From positions 62,001-126,000 of the forward strand of contig JALNZD010000006.1 of NCBI GenBank assembly GCA_023229505.1: a stretch of DNA of 64,000 nt. Direction: 5' to 3'. A model generated the notes under the pieces. That model saw only the letters and a list, made by a program, of their open reading frames with translations, had not been told where the DNA came from and searched no databases. The translations under genes were made by a program, and so were the position numbers. Within the stretch, counting starts at the first letter, position 1, and each line of letters begins with the position of its first letter. The DNA is from Bacteroidales bacterium (lineage in GTDB: Bacteria; Bacteroidota; Bacteroidia; Bacteroidales; JAGOPY01). Positions 28,242 through 37,449 of this stretch are shown here, in pieces.

Positions 28242-29253
28242 AAATCCTGCCAGTGCCACGCTGGAGGGAATAAGGGCCGTTTTTGCCAGGCAGGAAAAAG
28301 TAGGATCTTTGAAAGACACCGACCGGCTGGAAGGAAAAACCGTACTGATCGACGGGGCCAGTTCGGGATTGGGGTTTGCCGTTACGGTGCAACTGGCTGG
28401 AAGAGGCGCCAGGGTTATCATGGCCTGCCGGAGCGGGATACCGGGAAAAGGGGAAGAGGTGAAGAGGAGAACAGGGAATCAGAATATTGAGATGGTCCAG
28501 GTGGATTATTCAGATATAGCCTCCATTCAGAAGTTCATCGGGAAGGTTAAGGAAAAATATTCCCCGCTGGACATCGTGATCAGCAACGCAGCGATGGTTC
28601 CAAGCCAGAGCCGTAAGACACCGCAAGGGCTTGAGGAGATGTTCATGGTGAACTATCTTTCCAAATTTATGATGATAAACGGATTATTAGAAAAAGATTG
28701 TTTCAGGAAAGATGGGAAAGAAAACCCCAGGATCGTGTTTATTTCCTCTGAAAGTCACCGTTATCCGCCTGCCTTCGACTGGGGCTCTTTCGGGGTTTAC
28801 AAATCCTACGGGATGAAAAAAACGGTGGAATATTACGGTTACTACAAATTACTCCTTACGACCTTTGCGTATGAGCTTTCCCGCAGGTTGCAGGCGGATG
28901 GCCGGCGGCCGGTTTCCGTTTTCTCCCTTTGCCCCGGGCCGGTGAATTCAGGAATCGCCAGGGAAGCGCCTGCTTTCATTCAACCACTGATGAAGCTGAT
29001 CTTTGCCATGTTTTTCGCGTCCCCCGGGAAAGCCGCTGAACCGGTAGTTTACCTGGCGTCTTCCAATGATTTAGAAGGCAAACCTTTTGATTACCTTTTT
29101 AAAATGTCGCGGAAAGAAATTGATGAAAAGGCGTCGGACCCTGATAATGGGAAAAAACTATGGAAGATGTCGGATAAGCTGATTAATAATCTTTCTTCTT
29201 CTGACCTGTCAGGTACTGCGCACGCCGACAGGTCAATTAATACTAAAATCTGA
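28225..29253 (+). CDS. SDR family NAD(P)-dependent oxidoreductase, C-terminus encoded by a REP-like element
   Basis: 342 aa with a Rossmann motif GASSGLGFAVTVQLAGRGAR (residues ~38-57), an NAA motif (VISNAAM), active-site YYGYYK (Y-x3-K) and a catalytic Ser in VFISSESH. The family includes protochlorophyllide reductase/retinol-dehydrogenase-like enzymes; substrate unknown. It is the last of the overlapping trio. The final residues (about LSGTAHADRSINTKI) and the stop lie inside a REP-like palindrome (29203-29276), so the native C-terminus was probably replaced when the element arrived. Confidence 0.85.
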   Translation: MTRNYKNPASATLEGIRAVFARQEKVGSLKDTDRLEGKTVLIDGASSGLGFAVTVQLAGRGARVIMACRSGIPGKGEEVKRRTGNQNIEMVQVDYSDIASIQKFIGKVKEKYSPLDIVISNAAMVPSQSRKTPQGLEEMFMVNYLSKFMMINGLLEKDCFRKDGKENPRIVFISSESHRYPPAFDWGSFGVYKSYGMKKTVEYYGYYKLLLTTFAYELSRRLQADGRRPVSVFSLCPGPVNSGIAREAPAFIQPLMKLIFAMFFASPGKAAEPVVYLASSNDLEGKPFDYLFKMSRKEIDEKASDPDNGKKLWKMSDKLINNLSSSDLSGTAHADRSINTKI

Positions 29254-29276
29254 CGGTGTCAAAGACCCGTCAGCGT
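29203..29276. repeat. REP-like palindromic element, locus A
   Basis: Two inverted segments: GACCTGTC/GACAGGTC and CTGACGG/CCGTCAG, same family as the RAYT-associated elements at 40-41 kb. It covers the stop codon of the SDR gene. Confidence 0.7.
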
Positions 29277-29281
29277 TATCA

Positions 29282-30223
29282 TTACAATTCCAGCAATTTT
29301 ACTTTCTCAGGGTTTATCTCTCCCAGCCCGTGCTCGTACGCACGCTTGCAAGTCAGGATATCGTCCGGGAAAAATCCGATCAGACTGGCTGAATATACAT
29401 CCATGGCTACAGGATCTTTCCCGGCAAGGATCTTGCCGGGCCTGACCGTTTCCCCAGGACCGGCAGGGCCATTGTTCAGTGCACATTCGTTAGCATCCAC
29501 TATGCAAAGATCAGGTTTGCGGATAAGGTTGAGGTCAGCGATACATTGTGCTAAATATTCATGTTGATCGTAAGTGTAATCGCCTTCAGGGGAATGCATA
29601 TTCCGGTTGGTATCATGAGACGAAACGCCCATCATTCCCTTGAGGTTCCCTGAGTAGATAACTCCAGCATGATGTTTAGCAACAGGAACACTGATAAAAA
29701 CATCTGTTTCTTTAAATTCCCTGTAGATTTTCGCTTTTTTAAGCGAGACCCCTTCCGGAATTTCCACTTCAATAAGGTCACTACCGTAACGAATACGCTG
29801 GATGACCGATTTAAGCTTTTCGAAAAGCAGGCCTCTTTCCCAATATGCCTGTGAAGCCGGCTTAAAGCAGACAATTTCCTTTGCTCCAGCCTGGAGGCAT
29901 AGATTTGCCAGGCTTAATACCACATCCGGTTGTGTATAAAACCCGGGATTCTTCCAGGGGGAATTCACCAGTAATCCTACGGTCTGGCCTGAACGTACAA
30001 ACTGGCCTATACCTCCCAGCGGCTCCAATAACCTGGACATGCTTTCTTCCGGATTAGCTCCTGAAATTGTCACAATATCAGGTATTTCACCACCTGAAGG
30101 TGATCTATAGTGCAGCGGCCGGTTCATTGAAAATCCTGATCCGGTAATTTGCCTGGGCAAAAGGACTGCCCCACCGGCCATTAAACCGGTCTTTAAAAAA
30201 TCACGACGTTTTATCTTGCTCAT
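29282..30223 (-). CDS. DUF362 domain-containing Tat-exported protein
   Basis: About 313 aa from the ATG at 30223, chosen because it opens a twin-arginine signal (KIKRRDFLKTG, then an AGGAVLLP hydrophobic stretch). The body has VFISVPVAKHHAGVIYSGNL then KGMMGVSSHDTNR, typical of DUF362 proteins, which often carry Fe-S clusters in longer forms, though no extra ferredoxin motif is seen here. It is expected in the periplasm. No operon partner is close; the SDR gene converges on it. Function unknown. Confidence 0.82.
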   Translation of the reverse strand: MSKIKRRDFLKTGLMAGGAVLLPRQITGSGFSMNRPLHYRSPSGGEIPDIVTISGANPEESMSRLLEPLGGIGQFVRSGQTVGLLVNSPWKNPGFYTQPDVVLSLANLCLQAGAKEIVCFKPASQAYWERGLLFEKLKSVIQRIRYGSDLIEVEIPEGVSLKKAKIYREFKETDVFISVPVAKHHAGVIYSGNLKGMMGVSSHDTNRNMHSPEGDYTYDQHEYLAQCIADLNLIRKPDLCIVDANECALNNGPAGPGETVRPGKILAGKDPVAMDVYSASLIGFFPDDILTCKRAYEHGLGEINPEKVKLLEL

Positions 30224-30388
30224 TTGGTATTGATTAAAAATGGAATACGCATTAAAATTAAATACTTTTTTACTGAAAGTCAAATCATTATTAAAGATTT
30301 TTCAGTCACCAATATTTTGTTAAACCAATGTTAATTAATAAGCTATCAGCTAATTCATCTAGTATATTTGACCTCTTTTAATTAATAA

Positions 30389-30496
30389 CCATCGAAAGAT
30401 GGCCATGATGCTGTCATCGAAACAAACTTTACAAAATGGGCATTTCTGGATGAAGATGAGCTTTCAGAGATCATCCCTGAGCTCGGCGGTAAATAA
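30389..30496 (+). pseudogene. Possible gene remnant (33-residue acidic tail)
   Basis: A stretch of coding-like sequence (containing KWAFLDEDELSEIIPELGGK) ends in a stop at 30494, with no start codon. A TATATTTG -7-like element lies just upstream (30363-30370). The family is unrecognised; it could also be chance. Confidence 0.25.
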
Positions 30497-30529
30497 ATAA
30501 TCGCCAAATATTCAGACCTGTCAGTGTTT

Positions 30530-33500
30530 TTATTTGACGACCGTAATCATTCCTTCATAGACTTTTTTAGCGTCCCTGAAGTTTTTCCCAAAAATCCGGA
30601 AAACATAAGTGTCAGGTGTAACGATATTACCGTTCATGTCTTTCCCGTCCCAGACACAATCAGGATTTGTGATCTGTGAGTCATAGACGAGTTGACCCCA
30701 GCGGCTGTAAATAATGATCCTGAAGACATCGATGACGTCGCCGGTAGTCCCGCCTACGGAAAAACAGTCGTTCAGGCCATCGTTGTTAGGAGAAAAAGCG
30801 TTGGGGACAAAAATTTCAATATCCTCCATAATTCCAACCTCGAGGGTATCGTGGTCCCAGCAGCCATGCTCGGTTTCAGTGTACATGATCACCATATAGT
30901 TGCCCGGGGCGCCGTAAGTATGCCTGGGGCTTCCTTCACCCGAGGCGGTGGCCCCGTCTCCGAAATTCCAGTCAATGATGCTCCAGGGAAGTGAACTCTC
31001 ATCCGTGAACCTGATCGTCGGGTTATCAATCGTGGCGGCCTGCGGGTCGGCACTAAAGTCGGCTACAGGCACTTCGTAGACTTCAACTATACCAAATACT
31101 GTGAGCGTGTTCACGCAACCGGTGGCGTTGGTCACTGTCAGGGTCACATCGTACTGCCCCGGGTTTTCGTAGAGATGGGTCGGGTTCGCTTGCGTTTCTG
31201 TGCTTCCATCGCCGAATTCCCAGACATAGGATGGATTTTCAAGGTTTGATGATCCATTGTTGAATGATACTTCGACAGGCTGGCAGCCGGAGGAATTTGA
31301 GGCTGTAAATGCTGCCAGCGGATCAGGATGAACAGTAAACTGAAGGTAGAAAGTTTCTACGCAACCCGTTTCGGAGATAGTGACCTGGATATTTTTCGTA
31401 CCCGGTGTGCTCCAGATCACATTTGGCTGCGTCGATGCACTGGTAGGTGGGACGCCGTCGGCCAGGATCCAGGCATAGGTGGCTCCCGGTAAAGGCGCGA
31501 TAATAGGCTGAAAGTTAAGCTGGACAGGCTTATTAGTACAGGAAGATCCCGGATAGGCAATGATATTGCCGGCAATACGAGGCCTGACATTGACCAGGAC
31601 GGTTGTAGAATCATAACAGCCATTATTATCCATGATCTTGCATTGGTAGGTAGTTGTCTCCTCCGGGGTTACCACCGGTGAGGCACTGTTTTGCTGGCCG
31701 GCCAGGGAAGCATCGGGTGGACTGGCTGTCCAGTAATAAGTAATAATACTGACCGGGCCGCTCGTAGCGCTCAGCTGAGCCGGGTAATCAATGCAAACGG
31801 ATGATAAATCTGTAAAAGCCTGGACCTGGGAATAAGGATACACGTTAACCGTGAAATTCAATGTATCATAGCACCCATGAATATTAAAGGCGATGACCCT
31901 GACCTGGTGGACGCCTGCATCAGTGAGCGAAAGAGAGATCGTTTGTCCTAATGCCGAAAAGCTTAGCCCGCCGTCATCAAACCACTTCCACTCCCATCCG
32001 TCATAGGCATTAAGTTCCTTGAGACTAAAAGGCACATTAGGACAAACATTGAAATCATTGGCATTATTAAGCCTGACTGCACAGATCAACTGCGACACTT
32101 CAAAGGTAAAGCAGGTATCTGCCTGTTCACCGCAATCATTAATGATCGAAACGCAGATAGTATGAAAGCCGGCTGAAATCGGCGTATAATTGAGCACCTG
32201 TGTATTACCACCAAGAACGGGGCCTCCCAGACTGCCGTAATGCCACTGGTAAGACTGCGCCCCGCTGCATATAAGCTGGATCGTTTCACCCAGGCAGATA
32301 AGGGGCACGCCGGTTATTTCCACGACAGGGAAGAAAGTTGCATTGACCTGGTCCTGGTTAGTGTTCCCGCATTCATCCGTCACCACACATGTAAACACAA
32401 TGGTATTCGGAGCATATTGGCCATAATCAGCCCAGGTTACGGTATAGATAGAATCGTAGCCAACGGGGTTTCCCTGGAAATACCAAATCGTTGTAAAATT
32501 CCTTCCCACATTGGTACTCTGTACTTTTATATCTGACTGCCCGTTCTGGCATAACTGGAAATCGGAACTGGCCTGCACCTCAAGCTGGCTGTAAATGATG
32601 ACCGTATCTTTACCGGGCAGATAGCCGGGCTTCCCGGTGCACCGGTCGGTAATGGTACAATAAATATAATCGGGACTGTCGGAAATGGGCGTTGTAAACT
32701 GCTCCCCGGCGCCGAACTGGGGTACGGCGGGATGCGTCCATGCATAATAATATGGCGGGATCCCACCCTGAAGAATATCAGTAATAGTAACTGTCACATC
32801 ATTGCCGCAGTAGTATATATTTGAAGGTATTGGTCCGTATGTTTTATGCGTATTGAGATAAGGATTATAATCCTTTACCTTAGCCTTGATAAGACCGGAA
32901 TAGCCAGCATTACCTGTGCTCCAGCCTGTATCTGCCATTGGCACATCGCAGGGATCCATCTGGTATCGGATAGACCACTTTTCAATCCCGTTCGTCCCTT
33001 CATTGATATTGTCATCGATGGCTGAAATTAAGTACGTCACTTCCATCACTGAATCCGGGATCATTATCAGGGAGTCCTGCACCAATGGTGGTGTGAAGGT
33101 ATATTCTAAAGATGAGGCGTTATCAATTCTCATGCGAATGAATAAAGTATCCTGCGGCAGTACGTTGGTTTTAACGGTAATGATCATATTTGAGCATCCG
33201 CCTTCCACCAGGCTGGTATCACCTGCAAAATCAGGATTATCGACTACACCTTCCACGGTCCATTCCAGGCCGTAACCGCTCATCAGGCTGAATGCCTTGA
33301 GAAATACCGCGGAATTTATTTGGTGAGAAAGGTTGTAACCCTGGATAACTATACCATTAGGGTAATCTGCTACTCCTATTTTAATCCAGTAAGGCCGGCA
33401 TGGCTGAATATCTTCGGGAGATAGACTGAATGGACGAATATCATAGGGTACTGTCGCACCATCGAAGATGAAACTCTTTTCAGGATTATAATTAGGTACA

Positions 33501-34279
33501 TAGTTACCGGAGTACGGAAATGTGTGGTTAAGGAATTTGACCGAAATGGGAATGTAAGGAGGTGAACCCAGCACTCCTCTTACAGAAGCGATATTATTAG
33601 GACTCATATTACTTGGAGTCTTTTTAACCAGGATAGCCATAAAATCGCTCGCTGCTGCGCCCGTAAGGTCTATATCGGCGACTGGTGGCGGTGGTGGAAA
33701 AAGTGGATTAGATTGCCATAAATATTCCTCGGAAGCAAAAACATACTTTAAGTGGATAGAATTATAATAAGGCTTGAACTTGAACGTGATGATGGAAGGA
33801 TCAACGGCCGTATCGGGTTTCATATCTCCAACAATTATTCCAACCATATAATCCATATCATCGTCCTGCAGGTACTCTGTCGGCGGTATCCCAGGTCCCC
33901 CTGGAATATAATAAGTCCCAAGGCTATCATGCGCAGGAATAGCTTGTGCACCAGTTTTATTATATCCGTTGTCCACAATAGTAGTGGTCTTTACATATCC
34001 GTTAGAGATAATAAGACCATCAGAAAATCCTATATCTGCACCTTGCCTGAAAAGGCCCACTCCTTTGGAATTGCCAATATATTCGGGATTTGAGAGCTGT
34101 CCTCCGCCAAAAAATAGAGTATCTTTGATGTATTTTATGATGTCATCCATGAATGTTGAATCCGGAACCGAAGAGTTCACATCCATGTATCTATAAATAT
34201 CCAAATCCTGGGTGAACTGGGGATAAACCATTGTTGGCAGCAAAACAATCATAACCGCTGTGATAAGCTTTCTGGTCAT
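30530..34279 (-). CDS. Choice-of-anchor L and PKD domain protein with gliding-motility-type C-terminus (T9SS type B)
   Basis: About 1249 aa from ATG 34279, which starts the signal peptide (MTRKLITAVMIVLLPTMVYP); a longer start lies at 34318. The N-terminal third is a choice-of-anchor L type domain (GVGLFRQGADIGFSDGLIIS and the hallmark VFASEEY). Several Ig/PKD-like segments follow; two clear PKD domains (YVWEFGDGSTETQANPTHLY and IDWNFGDGATASGEG) lie just before the C-terminal domain (IFVPNAFSPNNDGLNDCF ... YSRWGQLVYD), a T9SS type B signal. A secreted surface protein; ligand unknown. Confidence 0.88.
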   Translation of the reverse strand: MTRKLITAVMIVLLPTMVYPQFTQDLDIYRYMDVNSSVPDSTFMDDIIKYIKDTLFFGGGQLSNPEYIGNSKGVGLFRQGADIGFSDGLIISNGYVKTTTIVDNGYNKTGAQAIPAHDSLGTYYIPGGPGIPPTEYLQDDDMDYMVGIIVGDMKPDTAVDPSIITFKFKPYYNSIHLKYVFASEEYLWQSNPLFPPPPPVADIDLTGAAASDFMAILVKKTPSNMSPNNIASVRGVLGSPPYIPISVKFLNHTFPYSGNYVPNYNPEKSFIFDGATVPYDIRPFSLSPEDIQPCRPYWIKIGVADYPNGIVIQGYNLSHQINSAVFLKAFSLMSGYGLEWTVEGVVDNPDFAGDTSLVEGGCSNMIITVKTNVLPQDTLFIRMRIDNASSLEYTFTPPLVQDSLIMIPDSVMEVTYLISAIDDNINEGTNGIEKWSIRYQMDPCDVPMADTGWSTGNAGYSGLIKAKVKDYNPYLNTHKTYGPIPSNIYYCGNDVTVTITDILQGGIPPYYYAWTHPAVPQFGAGEQFTTPISDSPDYIYCTITDRCTGKPGYLPGKDTVIIYSQLEVQASSDFQLCQNGQSDIKVQSTNVGRNFTTIWYFQGNPVGYDSIYTVTWADYGQYAPNTIVFTCVVTDECGNTNQDQVNATFFPVVEITGVPLICLGETIQLICSGAQSYQWHYGSLGGPVLGGNTQVLNYTPISAGFHTICVSIINDCGEQADTCFTFEVSQLICAVRLNNANDFNVCPNVPFSLKELNAYDGWEWKWFDDGGLSFSALGQTISLSLTDAGVHQVRVIAFNIHGCYDTLNFTVNVYPYSQVQAFTDLSSVCIDYPAQLSATSGPVSIITYYWTASPPDASLAGQQNSASPVVTPEETTTYQCKIMDNNGCYDSTTVLVNVRPRIAGNIIAYPGSSCTNKPVQLNFQPIIAPLPGATYAWILADGVPPTSASTQPNVIWSTPGTKNIQVTISETGCVETFYLQFTVHPDPLAAFTASNSSGCQPVEVSFNNGSSNLENPSYVWEFGDGSTETQANPTHLYENPGQYDVTLTVTNATGCVNTLTVFGIVEVYEVPVADFSADPQAATIDNPTIRFTDESSLPWSIIDWNFGDGATASGEGSPRHTYGAPGNYMVIMYTETEHGCWDHDTLEVGIMEDIEIFVPNAFSPNNDGLNDCFSVGGTTGDVIDVFRIIIYSRWGQLVYDSQITNPDCVWDGKDMNGNIVTPDTYVFRIFGKNFRDAKKVYEGMITVVK

Positions 34280-34430
34280 GCTTACCGGGTTATAACCTTG
34301 TGGATTTCTAAAGTTCATCTTATTAGTTGTTTTCAGAGTAATGAAACGAACCTGTAAAGTTAGGTAATCTTTCAGAAAAAGTGTTGATTATATTAGAATA
34401 AATATTTTGATACGATTTATTTGTTTCTAA

Positions 34431-34463
34431 CCTGAAGGGGTCCGCCAAAGGAGGGCCCGTTTG
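34431..34463. repeat. Degenerate half REP-like element
   Basis: CCTGAAGGGGTCCGCC...GGAGGGCCCG resembles the CCTGACGGCGTCCGAC...GGAGGACCTG half of the family. Match is weak. Confidence 0.35.
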
Positions 34464-34467
34464 TACT

Positions 34468-36087
34468 TTACTTAAACTCAACCAGGTAAACCGGCACCTG
34501 CCAGGCCGGGTCTATCTTCTTTACAAGTAAATAATCCTCATTTTTTATATGTTCCTTCTGGGCTAGAAATAAAGCACCCGGAATTTTTTCCATGCTCACC
34601 GTGATGATCTTTCCTCTTGCGGTCGAGAGATAATAGGTAAAGATTTCATTGTTGTAACGGTAGCGAAAATAAGGATCCGGCTTGTATTCCGGGTTCCAAT
34701 AGACATAAAGCGGCTTCCCTGCTGTCTCCATAGCAAGTTCGGCAGCCAGTTTCTTGGTTGCCACAACCGGGTGGGTTTTTTCCCAGGAGGGAATGATAGA
34801 AAAGTTGAACGCAATTCGCATCACCAACACGGCTATTGCAAGCCATAACAAACGGTTCAACGCCTGCTTCCAGTAGAAATAGCTTATCAATGCAAGCGCC
34901 AGTAGCGTCAAAACGGATACCCAGGCTATATAGGGCAGGTCGAGGGTGAGTGGATGAAAGATAAAGACTATTCCTGCCAAACCGATAGCTGCTATAAATC
35001 CACCGGAAATATAATCGACCCAAAGATGAATCTTAAAACGGTTTTCAAAGGAATTGTAATAAAGGGCGATAAGGATCGTCATCATTAAAGGAACCAGCAT
35101 CAGGATATAACGGGGATAAGCTTCGGGCGATGTCCAGTAAGGAATGATATTGAAAATAAACAAGAGGAAAAGGTACCAGAGGAAACTGTTCTTCCGGATG
35201 AATTTCAGGCTCCCTTTCCGGAAAAACAGGATAACCATGACCGACCAGGGAAGAAAATGGTAGATGTTTTCAAAAGGATAGGTTAACAGGTGGAGCAAAG
35301 CCTTCCAGATCCCAAACCTGACCACAGTCCGCCGGGTCACTTCACCGGTCAGTACCTCGAAAACCTGGTCTGGTTCTATGGCGTTACGTGCAAAGTACAA
35401 CAGGTAATACCCCCCGACAATGAGCAATAACAGGGCAATCCCCAGGAAATGACGCCAGTTGAACAGGATCCTGAATTGTTTTCCCTGGATGAAAAGGACA
35501 AGCAGTGTGACAGCCACAAAAAACAGGCTGGGAATGCCTTTGAGCAGATACGAAACAGCCGTGATAGCATAAGCGGTAAGAAACAGGGCGAGGTATTTCT
35601 TCTTCCTGAAAAAATACCAGGATAGCATAAAGAAAATATAAGTCAGCCAGGAGAAGGTGACATCAATCAGCCCATGCAAGGATTCGTAAAAGATGATCCT
35701 CCCGTAAGTAATGAAAGCCAGGGCGTTGACCAGGGCAATGCGGTTGCCGAATTCCTTCCGGGTGAAAATAAAAATCGTGGCCGCGAAGAAAATAATTGAG
35801 AGGATCACGGGAAGACGGATCACGGTCTCGGACCAACTTCCTGTTACCTGGAAGAAAAAGGCAAGTATCCAGTTGAATAACGGGGGTTTCATGAGGTATA
35901 GCTCTCCGCCGATGGTCGGGGTAATGTAATCCCCGGTCTGGATCATTTCGAAAGCGACAATAGCACGGATGGCTTCATCCCTGATCAACTGGACAAGGTT
36001 GAGGTTGACCAGGTATGCCGGGAAAAAAAGCACGCCTGCCAGTATCAGGAAAAATATCAGGGTCCTATTTGATTGATTGTTAATCAT
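34468..36087 (-). CDS. GT39/ArnT-like membrane glycosyltransferase
   Basis: 539 aa, about 11-12 hydrophobic segments. Its first extracytoplasmic loop contains IRDEAIRAIVAFEMIQTGDY and MKPPLFNW, the DE motif and PPL motif typical of ArnT/PMT_2 enzymes that use polyprenyl-phosphate sugars. It sits upstream of nothing obviously co-transcribed; a REP-like element separates it from the epimerase gene. Together with the epimerase, the GT2 enzyme and the flippase at 41-43 kb it may serve envelope glycan modification (inference). Confidence 0.87.
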   Translation of the reverse strand: MINNQSNRTLIFFLILAGVLFFPAYLVNLNLVQLIRDEAIRAIVAFEMIQTGDYITPTIGGELYLMKPPLFNWILAFFFQVTGSWSETVIRLPVILSIIFFAATIFIFTRKEFGNRIALVNALAFITYGRIIFYESLHGLIDVTFSWLTYIFFMLSWYFFRKKKYLALFLTAYAITAVSYLLKGIPSLFFVAVTLLVLFIQGKQFRILFNWRHFLGIALLLLIVGGYYLLYFARNAIEPDQVFEVLTGEVTRRTVVRFGIWKALLHLLTYPFENIYHFLPWSVMVILFFRKGSLKFIRKNSFLWYLFLLFIFNIIPYWTSPEAYPRYILMLVPLMMTILIALYYNSFENRFKIHLWVDYISGGFIAAIGLAGIVFIFHPLTLDLPYIAWVSVLTLLALALISYFYWKQALNRLLWLAIAVLVMRIAFNFSIIPSWEKTHPVVATKKLAAELAMETAGKPLYVYWNPEYKPDPYFRYRYNNEIFTYYLSTARGKIITVSMEKIPGALFLAQKEHIKNEDYLLVKKIDPAWQVPVYLVEFK

Positions 36088-36101
36088 TAATTTTGTTTGC
36101 C

Positions 36102-36178
36102 GACCTGTCAGGTGCTACACACGCTGACAGGTCACCCGATTATCAAACCTGACGGTGTCGAAGACCCGTCAGCGTTTG
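36102..36178. repeat. REP-like palindromic element, locus B
   Basis: Left palindrome GACCTGTCAGG...GCTGACAGGTC and right palindrome AAACCTGACGG...CCGTCAGCGTTTGG. The right half supplies the last residues and stop codon of the epimerase gene. Confidence 0.75.
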
Positions 36179-37200
36179 GACTGTAGGATCTGTCTTCCAA
36201 ATTCCTTATACCATGAAACAAACATTTTAAGGCCATCTTCAATGCTGGTTTTAGGCTTAAACCCCGTGTACTTTTCAAGCAAATCCGTATTGGCAAAGGT
36301 AGAAAGCACATCTCCCGGTTGCATTGGTTTCATCAGTTTAACCGCCTTTTTACCTAAATACCCTTCGATGATTTCTATGAACCTCAGCAGGTTGACAGGT
36401 TCAGAATGACCAATATTGAAGAGCCGGTATGGTATTTCACCCTCCGGAATTATTTCAGTAACCCCGGTCAGTCCTTCAATAATATCGTCGATATAGGTAA
36501 AATCTCTTTCAAGGTTTCCATAGTTAAAAACTTCGATAGGCTTGCCTTCATCGATAGCCCGCGTAAATTTGAAATAAGCCATATCAGGCCTTCCCCACGG
36601 TCCGTAAACCGTGAAAAACCTCAGCCCGGTCACCGGCAGCGCGAAAGCCGAGCTGTAAGTATGGGCCATCAGTTCATTGGCTTTTTTTGTCGCTGCATAC
36701 AGGCTGATCGGGTGGTCCACGAAATCACTTTCTTCAGAAGGCTGCTTCGGGTTATTACCATATACGCTGGAACTGCTGGCATAGACCAGATGGCTGACTT
36801 TCTGCCGGCGGCAGCCTTCGAGGATATTGATAAATGCTTCGATGTTGCTGTCGATGTAAACATAAGGATCGGCAAAACTATGCCTGGCCCCGGGCTGGGC
36901 CGCAAGATTGATCACAATGTCGAACTGGATACCTGAAAAAAGTTCAGCCGTTTTCTGCCGGTCCTTCAGGTCAAGTTTAATGAATGTGTACTCAGGAATG
37001 GTACGGCTTGTGACCGGCTTCATTTCTGCGATTTCTGTTTTATTGATACCACTTTCATTCAGCCTGGCAATCTTCAGCCTGGGGTCGTAATAATCATTCA
37101 GGTTATCGATCCCTGTCACAGCATATCCCTTAGCAGCCAGTTTTAAAACGGCATGGTACCCGATAAATCCTGCAGCGCCGGTGAGAAGAATGCTTTTCAT
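36169..37200 (-). CDS. NAD-dependent epimerase, UDP-glucuronate 4-epimerase-like
   Basis: 343 aa extended SDR. The NAD-binding GAAGFIGYHAVLKLAAKGY opens the protein, with DNLNDYYDPRLK and YASSSSVYGNN following, YAATKKANELMAHTYS (active Tyr-x3-Lys) and LRFFTVYGPWGRPDMA. These strings are characteristic of UDP-glucuronate 4-epimerases that make UDP-galacturonate for surface polysaccharide. A -7-like element lies upstream at 37242. The last three residues and the stop codon lie in a REP-like element (36102-36178), suggesting the native C-terminus was altered. Confidence 0.87.
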   Translation of the reverse strand: MKSILLTGAAGFIGYHAVLKLAAKGYAVTGIDNLNDYYDPRLKIARLNESGINKTEIAEMKPVTSRTIPEYTFIKLDLKDRQKTAELFSGIQFDIVINLAAQPGARHSFADPYVYIDSNIEAFINILEGCRRQKVSHLVYASSSSVYGNNPKQPSEESDFVDHPISLYAATKKANELMAHTYSSAFALPVTGLRFFTVYGPWGRPDMAYFKFTRAIDEGKPIEVFNYGNLERDFTYIDDIIEGLTGVTEIIPEGEIPYRLFNIGHSEPVNLLRFIEIIEGYLGKKAVKLMKPMQPGDVLSTFANTDLLEKYTGFKPKTSIEDGLKMFVSWYKEFGRQILQSKR

Positions 37201-37241
37201 GGATAGGTTTGCAAGGTTACTAAACTTTGGGCCTTACAGGA

Positions 37242-37249
37242 CAAAAGTA
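37242..37249 (-). promoter_or_regulatory. TAnnTTTG -7 element for the epimerase gene
   Basis: On the minus strand it reads TACTTTTG, matching the consensus, about 42 bp upstream of the start. A REP-like element lies just beyond. Confidence 0.45.
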
Positions 37250-37260
37250 AGGATTTTTAG

Positions 37261-37358
37261 TTTCAAACGCTGCCAGGTCTGCGACGCTGGCAGGTTTGAA
37301 TGATAATTTCTATCAAACCTGACGGCGTCCGACGAAGGAGGACCCATCAGCGTTGGAA
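37261..37358. repeat. REP-like palindromic element, locus C
   Basis: TTTCAAACGCTGCCAGG...CTGGCAGGTTTGAA, a short spacer, then AAACCTGACGGCGTCC...GGAC and a CAGCGTT end. Intact two-hairpin form of the family. Confidence 0.85.
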
Positions 37359-37449
37359 CTTATTGTCTTGATATTAATTTTTGTTCTCAAAATCTCCTGA
37401 AGATTTTAATATTAACTTAGCGACAGATATTATTGGTAATATAATGATA

